NCBI GenBank assembly: GCA_021324465.1
Contig: JAJPJB010000099.1
Span: 1 to 57,187 of the forward strand
Reading direction: 5' to 3'
Length of the DNA stretch: 57,187 nucleotides
Origin: Hyphomicrobiaceae bacterium
Lineage (GTDB): Bacteria; Pseudomonadota; Alphaproteobacteria; Rhizobiales; Xanthobacteraceae
Position 1 is the stretch's first letter; every line of letters starts with the position of its first letter. The position numbers and the translations under genes were made by a program. The notes beneath the pieces are model-generated. The model ran no database searches and had not been told where the DNA came from. It saw nothing but the letters and a program-made list of their open reading frames with translations. Of this stretch, positions 16,366 to 22,610 are shown piece by piece.

Positions 16366-18402
16366 TCAGCCCTCGTTCTTTTCTTGACGCGTGCGTTCCG
16401 CGCGTTCGCGCAGATAATCGTCGGTCGTCCGCAAGGTCGGGCGCGGCGGCGCACCATGCGGATCGAATTCCTGCTCGGTAATCACTGCGATCCGGCAATT
16501 TTCGCACATGCGCAGCGCCTCGATCCGCCCAGAATCCTTGGCATACATCCAATGCTGCCCTTCGAGCTTGCCGATCACGCGTTCTATTGTGCTTTTGACG
16601 CCGAACGGCGTCCCGCAGCGGATGCAAAGAAACGGTTCTTCCTCCTTGAGCACCCGCGACACTGCCGTTGCCGCGCCAAAGTCGATTTGCGGCTTGAGCG
16701 TGATCACCTTCTCCGGGCACGTCGCCTTGCACAGCCCACACTGCACGCACGCGTCTTCGGTAAAGCGCAGCAGTGGCCGTTCCGGATCGTCGCCGAGCGC
16801 GCCGGTCGGACAGGCCGAAACGCAGGCCAGGCAGAGCGTGCACCCGGCGGCATCGATCTCCGCCGCGCCAAACGGCGCCCCGGTCGGCAAGGCAACGATA
16901 TCGACCGGTCTCGGCGCCGCAGCATGAAGTTCGCGAAGTGCAAGTTGCATGACTTCGCGTTTGCCTCCGACCGGCATGAAGCTTGCCGGCCGCGCCGCTG
17001 CGGCGGCTGCCTCGATCGAGTCGAGTGCGGCGCAGAGTGCGTCGGGATCGTCGGTCTCGATGGTTGCGACCGAGCCGTAACCGAGTGCACCGAGGATCGG
17101 CTGTGCGAGGGCAATGGTTCCGTTGAGCCCGGCGACGTCATGACGCGGCCGTCCTCGCACCAACAGGCGAACGGCGCTCGCCCCATAGGCAAATGCCGCG
17201 GCAATAGTCTCGATGCCGATTTGCGTTATCTCGTTCACCGCAAGCGGCAACACGTTCGCCGGCAGACCATTGCCATAGCGGGCAAGCGCGTCGATCAAGG
17301 CACCGCCGTGATCGCCGTCATGCAGGAGCACGACCGGCGCCGTGCCGCCGGCTTGACGATAGACCGTCAGAAGCGTGCGTACTTTGCGCATCAGGGCATC
17401 GGCAGGCGGCAGGGCATAGCCGGCCGCGCCGGTCGGACATGCGGCGGCACATTGACCGCAGCCGGCGCAGATCTGAGCGTTGATGGCGACATGATCGCCT
17501 GCCGGTTCGATGGCGCCGGTCGGGCAGAGATCGAGACAACGGTGGCAGCCGGTGATGTGCGAGCGCGAATGCGCACACAGCTCCTCTCTAAATGCGACGT
17601 AGCGCGGCTTTTCGAAGCTTCCGACGAGGTCGCGCGCCCTGATGACCGCCCGTAGGACTGCGGCGGCATCGCCGGGGTCGGCGCGCACATAGCCGTCGCG
17701 AAGATCGGCTGCAGGGAACAGGGGCGGGCGGCCGGAAATATCAAGAATAATGTCGCAGTGCGAAACGGCGCCGTTGCGACCGGCACCGAACACAAGCGCG
17801 CCGCGCGAAGAGGGCGCCGGCATGGAAAAATCGTCGACGACGATTTCAAAGGCACCCAGATGGCCTTTGGCCGAGCGGATTTTGCCTTGCAATATCGGGA
17901 ATTCGTCGACGCGAGGCGGGTCGATCTCCGCCGGCGGTGTGATCATGACCGTGACGTCGAGATGCTCCTTGAGCAGGTTCGCCGCGTCGATCGCCTGCGC
18001 GTCGCGTCCGTACACCATGACGACGCCCTCGCTGTTGAGAGCCACGAGGGGAACGGCAGGCGCGGGTTCGCTTGCGGCAGCAATCAGTGCTGCGATCTTT
18101 GGACCGGAACTGGCGGCTTGCGAGGACCAGCCGGCGCTCGCTCGGATATTGACAAAGTTTAGCTCCGCCGGGCATGCGCCTTCCTGCTTCATCTGTGTGA
18201 ACAGCGGCGCCTTCTGAGTGCAGCCGACAATGACGGACGTCGTGGATGCAAGGCTCGCGCGAACACGCTCGAGTTCGGCGCAACACAACTGGGTTCCAGT
18301 CTCGACTTTCGCACCGCGGCAGGTGTGCTGCACCATCGAAGGGTCGACCGGCGATGTACCCTCGCAAGAGCAAAGAAAGATTGTTTGATCCCGGTCGGCC
18401 AT
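16366..18402 (-). CDS. Multi-cluster 4Fe-4S ferredoxin-type protein of formate dehydrogenase loci
   Basis: A 678-residue cytoplasmic protein with no signal. The N-terminus has scattered cysteines (IFLCSCEGT, QLCCAELERV). The middle carries a ferredoxin pair (CHRCLDLCPTGAI and CAGCGQCAAACPTGA). The C-terminal third carries another pair (CTLCLACVSACPTGAL and CVQCGLCKATCP), then CIRCG and CENC motifs. This set of at least four [4Fe-4S] sites is typical of the large ferredoxin-like protein found with FDH3-type formate dehydrogenases, presumed to act in electron transfer or enzyme maturation; its exact role is unknown. The ATG at 18402 starts just before the first conserved cysteine motif; one at 18456 would add 18 residues that look non-conserved. 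It diverges from the formate dehydrogenase operon. Confidence 0.83.
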   Translation of the reverse strand: MADRDQTIFLCSCEGTSPVDPSMVQHTCRGAKVETGTQLCCAELERVRASLASTTSVIVGCTQKAPLFTQMKQEGACPAELNFVNIRASAGWSSQAASSGPKIAALIAAASEPAPAVPLVALNSEGVVMVYGRDAQAIDAANLLKEHLDVTVMITPPAEIDPPRVDEFPILQGKIRSAKGHLGAFEIVVDDFSMPAPSSRGALVFGAGRNGAVSHCDIILDISGRPPLFPAADLRDGYVRADPGDAAAVLRAVIRARDLVGSFEKPRYVAFREELCAHSRSHITGCHRCLDLCPTGAIEPAGDHVAINAQICAGCGQCAAACPTGAAGYALPPADALMRKVRTLLTVYRQAGGTAPVVLLHDGDHGGALIDALARYGNGLPANVLPLAVNEITQIGIETIAAAFAYGASAVRLLVRGRPRHDVAGLNGTIALAQPILGALGYGSVATIETDDPDALCAALDSIEAAAAAARPASFMPVGGKREVMQLALRELHAAAPRPVDIVALPTGAPFGAAEIDAAGCTLCLACVSACPTGALGDDPERPLLRFTEDACVQCGLCKATCPEKVITLKPQIDFGAATAVSRVLKEEEPFLCIRCGTPFGVKSTIERVIGKLEGQHWMYAKDSGRIEALRMCENCRIAVITEQEFDPHGAPPRPTLRTTDDYLRERAERTRQEKNEG

Positions 18403-18502
18403 CTGTTCAGATACTCGCGAATTGACAGGTATAAGCGGGGACTGGCCGCGAGCCATCCCACGGTTATATTGGTAGGCGAGCCAAAGGGCGAGTCCGAGCG
18501 TT
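18403..18502. promoter_or_regulatory. Divergent promoter region of the formate dehydrogenase locus
   Basis: The 100 bases between the leftward ferredoxin gene and the rightward accessory-protein operon must contain both promoters. A TTGACA-like hexamer lies near 18422 and an AT-rich TTATATT near 18463, but their spacing is too long for a standard sigma-70 pair, so I do not assign exact boxes. A CCCAC/GTGGG-type element is not evident. Confidence 0.4.
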
Positions 18503-19264
18503 ATGACGTTTGATGCAAAGAGTCGTGCTCAGGCGACGGTCGGGGGGAGCCTCGATCTGCCTCCACCGTTTCGAGCGGTGGCGCTGCGCGAGTTCGGCGA
18601 TGCCTTCGCACATGCGATGAGGATTGCCGATACCGAAGGCGCCGGCACCCTGGTTCATGTCGGCCGCTTCGACCTCGTCGAATTTGCCGTTGTGCTGGAG
18701 CCTTACGAGCCGCTGCGCTCAGCACGGCGCGCATTGTATGCCGGGCTGGGAGCGCTTGCCGATGCGCTCGCTGTGCATGCTCCACCGGAAAAATCGATCA
18801 CTTTCGGATGGCCGGCAACCATTCTGATCGACGGAGGTCTAGTTGGCGGCGCGCGTCTTGGCTGGCCGGCACACAGCAAAGAGAACGACGTCCCCGACTG
18901 GCTGGTTTTTGGAACAATGGTCCGCACTGCCATCATTGGCGGTCAGGAACCTGGGCTACATCCGCTTGCAGCCGCGCTCGACGATGAGGGTTTTTTTGAT
19001 CTCGGCCCCGGCCGCCTCGTCGAAACCTTTGCTCGCCATCTCATGGTCGCGATTGACGCCTGGCAAGAGGATGGCTTTGATCGGCTGGCTAGGAACTATC
19101 TGCTGCGCCTTACAGCCGCGCCCGGGCCGCGCCAAGCCATTGATCTGAATGGCGATCTTCTCCTGCTTGGTTCCGACGGTCATGTCCAGGGGCGCAGGGC
19201 CTTGGTGTCTGCATTGGAAACTGCGACCTGGCTCGATCCTGCGACCGGCGCGCCGCGGCTGTGA
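18503..19264 (+). CDS. Biotin/lipoate ligase-fold protein of the formate dehydrogenase operon, probably non-catalytic
   Basis: A 253-residue protein of the BPL_LplA_LipB_2-like family that occurs in alphaproteobacterial FDH operons. The fold is recognisable from LPPPFRAVALREFGDAFAHAMRIADTEGAGTL and ITFGWPATILIDGGLVGGARLGW, which line up with the BirA region KWPND...KLAG. In that alignment the catalytic lysine of BirA-type enzymes is replaced by glycine (GWPAT), and the GRGRRG adenylate loop is not seen. I therefore infer a non-catalytic relative with a maturation or cofactor-binding role. It is the first gene of the operon; its TGA overlaps the next start region, so translation is coupled. 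The true partner is unknown. Confidence 0.72.
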   Translation: MTFDAKSRAQATVGGSLDLPPPFRAVALREFGDAFAHAMRIADTEGAGTLVHVGRFDLVEFAVVLEPYEPLRSARRALYAGLGALADALAVHAPPEKSITFGWPATILIDGGLVGGARLGWPAHSKENDVPDWLVFGTMVRTAIIGGQEPGLHPLAAALDDEGFFDLGPGRLVETFARHLMVAIDAWQEDGFDRLARNYLLRLTAAPGPRQAIDLNGDLLLLGSDGHVQGRRALVSALETATWLDPATGAPRL

Positions 19265-19269
19265 TCGCT

Positions 19270-20271
19270 ATGAAGGACTTTTGGCTGTCCAGTGGTCATC
19301 ATTTGCTCGATCGCGACGCATGCGGTCGGCTACGGGTGACTGACGAGTTCATGAAACTCTATCTGGCCCGTCCCGAACTCGCTCCGCCGCAGGACGCCTG
19401 CCTTGTCGAGCGGAGCATCCATGCTGCGCTCTTGTCCGATCCTTGGCGTCCGCTCGCGCGAGAGGAACTTGAAGCCATGCGTGATCCTGATGCGCGGGAG
19501 AATTGGCGGCAAATAATCGCGCTGCGCGATCACTTGGCCGCCCACGGTACGATCGAGGCAACCTATACGGCCCTGGTGCGCGATGGCGCTCGACTTCCGC
19601 TCATTTTCATGGATCAACTCGCTCATCTCATCCTGCGTAACGCACTTCATCAATGTGATGATCCCTATGTATTGCGCGCCGCGGAGATGTTTTATCGACC
19701 GCAGCGTTTGGCCGTGCACGAGGGTTCGTTGCTTGCGGCCGATCAGGAGCACCTCGACAAGGCCTCCCTCGCGGTTTCGCCGCTTGCGGCGATGTTTGGC
19801 ATTTTGGAACAGCAGCACGTGGAGGTACTCGCGGACGCGAACGCGGCCACCTATTGGGAGCGCAGCGATAGCTTCGATCTTGCGCTCGACCTGACCGCAG
19901 GCCGCCGCGGCATCACCGCGCTCGGCATTGCGATCGCGCGCTGGATCAGACATTTGCTCGGCATCGACGTTACCGTTGAGCCGCTAAGCGAGCTACGCAA
20001 TGTGTTGTTGACTTGGTACGTCGGCCTGGATGCCAATGGCACAAGGATCGGCGATGCGCTGTGGAACGGCGGCGAGATCGATGAGGCGGCGCGCAACAGC
20101 GTCGTCGGACTGTTTCGCCTGACATTTGCTGATCCCGCCGTAACAATCGCCCGACTGGCCGGTGAGCCCGTTTATCTGATCCTCGCCGTTGGACTGGACA
20201 ACGTGCTGCGCATGAAGCCGCAGAATTTGGTGGCCGGCCTGCCGGTTCGGCAGCTGGAGGGCGTCGTATGA
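19270..20271 (+). CDS. DUF6352 family protein (formate dehydrogenase accessory)
   Basis: A 333-residue soluble protein beginning MKDFWLSSGHHLLDRDACGRL, which is the typical N-terminus of the DUF6352 family seen in FDH operons of rhizobia. It is mainly helical, has no cysteine clusters, no signal and no membrane segment. An in-frame GTG at 19261 overlaps the previous stop codon; I prefer the ATG at 19270 because it starts the conserved sequence. Its stop overlaps the next gene by 4 bases (ATGA), showing tight coupling. The function is not established; the position suggests assembly or regulation of formate dehydrogenase. Confidence 0.7.
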   Translation: MKDFWLSSGHHLLDRDACGRLRVTDEFMKLYLARPELAPPQDACLVERSIHAALLSDPWRPLAREELEAMRDPDARENWRQIIALRDHLAAHGTIEATYTALVRDGARLPLIFMDQLAHLILRNALHQCDDPYVLRAAEMFYRPQRLAVHEGSLLAADQEHLDKASLAVSPLAAMFGILEQQHVEVLADANAATYWERSDSFDLALDLTAGRRGITALGIAIARWIRHLLGIDVTVEPLSELRNVLLTWYVGLDANGTRIGDALWNGGEIDEAARNSVVGLFRLTFADPAVTIARLAGEPVYLILAVGLDNVLRMKPQNLVAGLPVRQLEGVV

Positions 20272-20780
20272 GCCGCCTCGAACCGCTCAAGCGAATCCCA
20301 GTTGGCGTCGTGGTTGAGCGACGCCGGGCGATCAGTCCGTGGGTGGACTTTCTCTGGCGCCCGGTGGCGGTATTGCCCGGCGTTCCGGCTGCTGAGCCGT
20401 GGACCGCGCTTGACGGCGACGAAGAGTGCAAGCGCTTTTATGCCGGTGCGGGGGAGATTGGGCTCTACCGGTCCGACACAGCTGCCTATCGCGACAATCT
20501 GTCCACGGGCGCCGCGCTGCTCTGGGTCGTGCTGCGACCCACCGGCCGCGAGCCGCCCTACGAAATTGCCGCGATCACGGCGGATCCGAGCGAAGGCGAA
20601 TCCTTTAGCGAGACAGCGACTGACCTCATCGAGACGGTCGCAATGCCGGACGCCATACGAGCGGCACTCGAGGATTTTATCGCCGAGTATCACGTCGAGC
20701 GGCCATTTGTGAAGCGCCAGCGCGACCGCGTCAGCCCTGAAGTCATGGCGCGGCAGGCACCTGCGAAGGAGCAGAAATGA
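20268..20780 (+). CDS. DUF3305 family protein (formate dehydrogenase accessory)
   Basis: A 170-residue soluble protein. The N-terminal KRIPVGVVVERRRAISPWVDFLWRPVAVLPG, the central ALLWVVLRPTG and the late DFIAEYHVERPFVKRQRD match DUF3305, a family restricted to FDH operons where it is normally followed by DUF3306. It overlaps the genes on both sides by 4 bases, so the three neighbours are translated as a coupled set. No motif gives a catalytic role. I infer a maturation function because of the constant linkage to the formate dehydrogenase subunits. Confidence 0.83.
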   Translation: MSRLEPLKRIPVGVVVERRRAISPWVDFLWRPVAVLPGVPAAEPWTALDGDEECKRFYAGAGEIGLYRSDTAAYRDNLSTGAALLWVVLRPTGREPPYEIAAITADPSEGESFSETATDLIETVAMPDAIRAALEDFIAEYHVERPFVKRQRDRVSPEVMARQAPAKEQK

Positions 20781-21466
20781 GCGAGCCGGACGACGCGGCG
20801 GAGGGTTTTTTGCGGCGTTGGTCGCGACGCAAGCGGGCCGCCGCGATGCGGACTGCCGAGAGCCGCGACAATGATGCTGCTGCGAAACCTGAGACGGGCA
20901 CGCACTGTTCCGAACCTGTCCCGCCGAAGACGGAGCCCAGCCTTGATCCGACGGTCCTGCCGCCGATCGACTCGATTACGGCAAATAGCGATATTCGCCC
21001 CTTCATGGCGCCCGGTGTGCCTTTAGAGCTCTCGCGTGCGGCGCTTCGACGCGCCTGGCTAAGCGATCCCGACATTCGCGACTTCGTCGGATTGGCTGAA
21101 AACCAGTGCGACTTCACCAAGCCGGACAGTGTGCCTGGTTTCGGCGCGCTAGACCTTACGCCGACCATGCGGCGCCTTATAGCTCAACTCGTTGGTGGTG
21201 CATCTGACGAGGCGACAGCGCCGCCCGCTTCCGGCGCGCAAGACGTTAATGCTGCGATGGAAAACTCCCCGGCTGCGCCGGCTACCGCCGAGAGCGGCGC
21301 GACGACCGGGAAGAGTGCCGATCAAGGCGGCAATGATACTTCACCCTTGGCGTCATCAGCCGAGCCAGAAGCTCCGGCCTACGCTGCACCGCAGCGAGAT
21401 GCTAGGGCGCTCGCAGCCGATCCCGTCGTCTCTCTCCGCCGGCATGGGCGGGCCATTCCAAAGTAG
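20777..21466 (+). CDS. DUF3306 family protein (formate dehydrogenase accessory)
   Basis: A 229-residue protein with the DUF3306 N-terminal motif EGFLRRWSRRKRA and the conserved core IRPFMAPGVPLELSRAALRRAWLSDPDIRDFVGLAENQCDFTKPDSVPGFGALD. The C-terminal half (from about residue 145) is low-complexity Ala/Pro/Glu/Ser-rich and probably disordered. It starts inside the stop of the DUF3305 gene. The two proteins occur together in FDH operons, and their biochemical role is unknown. A 96-base gap follows before the TorD-type gene, which may contain a second ribosome-loading or promoter site. Confidence 0.83.
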   Translation: MSEPDDAAEGFLRRWSRRKRAAAMRTAESRDNDAAAKPETGTHCSEPVPPKTEPSLDPTVLPPIDSITANSDIRPFMAPGVPLELSRAALRRAWLSDPDIRDFVGLAENQCDFTKPDSVPGFGALDLTPTMRRLIAQLVGGASDEATAPPASGAQDVNAAMENSPAAPATAESGATTGKSADQGGNDTSPLASSAEPEAPAYAAPQRDARALAADPVVSLRRHGRAIPK

Positions 21467-21562
21467 GGACGTGGCCATAGCCTCTACCTATTGACCCTCC
21501 GGTATTTCCAGGCCTACTTTCTCCGGCGTCCTGGACGTCAATAAAGAAGAATTATAAACGCC

Positions 21563-22324
21563 ATGAGGGACAGGGGACTTGAACAGGCCATTGATGTTGC
21601 AGGGGGTGTTGGCGCCCTCGCGCGGAAGATTGGTATTTCCCAGCCTTCATTGTCGAATTGGACGCGCGTTCCTGCGGAACGAGTGATCGCTATCGAGCAG
21701 ATTACTGGCATCGATCGTGCAATTTTGCGTCCCGATCTCTATCGACAGCCGGTTGGCGAAGTCGATGCGGCGCGCGGGCGCGAATACATGCTGCTTGGCG
21801 TGTTGCTCCGCCGCGCGCCTGATGCTCGCCTTTTAAATCAGTTGAGATCAATCCGCGCTGACGCGTCCCCGCTCGGGATCGCTCATGCGTCGCTTGCCGA
21901 CGCGGCCGCCGCGGCAAACGCCGATCGGGTCGAGCGCGAGTTTTTCGACTTATTCATCGGCATCGGCCGCGGCGAATTGTTGCCGTACGCCTCGTACTAC
22001 CTCACCGGTTTTCTGCACGAGCGTCCGCTGGCGCGGCTGCGCGACGATCTCGCGCGCATGGGTATCGTCCGCGCCGAAGATGAAATTGAGCCGGAAGATC
22101 ATGCCGCCGTGCTCTGTGAGATCATGGCCGGCATTGCGGGCGGCCAGTTCGACTGTCCGGCAGGGGCAGATCGTCATTTTTTTGATAGACATTTATCGCC
22201 TTGGGTTGGTCGTTTCTTTGCCGATCTTGAGAACGCAAAAGCCGCCGACTTTTACCGCCATGTTGCGAGAGTTGGTCGAACATTCATGCAAATAGAAACC
22301 GAGGCTTTCGCGCTGACAGAATGA
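21563..22324 (+). CDS. HTH (YdaS/Cro-like) domain fused to a TorD-family chaperone
   Basis: A 253-residue two-domain protein. Residues 1 to about 62 form a helix-turn-helix of the YdaS/Cro type: GGVGALARKIGISQPSLSNW with recognition-helix-like sequence, then VPAERVIAIEQITGI. Residues 70-245 match the TorD/DmsD/NarJ chaperones: EREFFDLFIGIGRGELLPYASYYLTGFLHERPLARLRDDLARMGI, the family's core motif. TorD proteins bind the Tat signal of a molybdoenzyme and hold it until the cofactor is inserted. Sitting just before the Tat-exported FDH genes, it should serve FdhA. The HTH could add DNA binding and thus link maturation to expression; that part is inference. This domain combination also appears in related FDH operons, to my recollection. 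Confidence 0.78.
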   Translation: MRDRGLEQAIDVAGGVGALARKIGISQPSLSNWTRVPAERVIAIEQITGIDRAILRPDLYRQPVGEVDAARGREYMLLGVLLRRAPDARLLNQLRSIRADASPLGIAHASLADAAAAANADRVEREFFDLFIGIGRGELLPYASYYLTGFLHERPLARLRDDLARMGIVRAEDEIEPEDHAAVLCEIMAGIAGGQFDCPAGADRHFFDRHLSPWVGRFFADLENAKAADFYRHVARVGRTFMQIETEAFALTE

Positions 22325-22385
22325 CGAGGCCATTGCGTCGCGAAGATCGCCGTCAGGCGAAAGTGCAGAGCAGGGAGTGTGCGCA

Positions 22386-22598
22386 ATGAAGACGGACGCA
22401 AAAGTTAGACGCCGCGACTTCCTCCGCGTGCTGGGTGCCGGTGCCGGCGCGGGTGCCATCGCCACCACGTCCGGGCTCGTCGTTCAAGAGGCGGCTGCCG
22501 ACAGCGAATCGAACGACGAGAAGCGCAAGTCTCGCTATCAGGCCAACTCGCCAGACGTGCAGGCGTATTACCGCGTCAACCGTTATCCGACGAAATAA
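22386..22598 (+). CDS. Formate dehydrogenase region Tat-signal protein
   Basis: A 70-residue small protein whose first part is a twin-arginine signal: VRRRDFLRVLGAGAGAGAIATTSGLVV (RRDFLR core at residues 8-13). The mature part is short and charged and ends with PDVQAYYRVNRYPTK. It matches the small 'formate dehydrogenase region TAT target' proteins (TIGR02811-type) encoded just before the large subunit. The ATG at 22386 follows AGGGAG by about 8 bases. Its function is unknown; it may associate with the periplasmic enzyme. fdh3A follows 12 bases later. Confidence 0.85.
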   Translation: MKTDAKVRRRDFLRVLGAGAGAGAIATTSGLVVQEAAADSESNDEKRKSRYQANSPDVQAYYRVNRYPTK

Positions 22599-22610
22599 GG
22601 GAGGCGGGCC

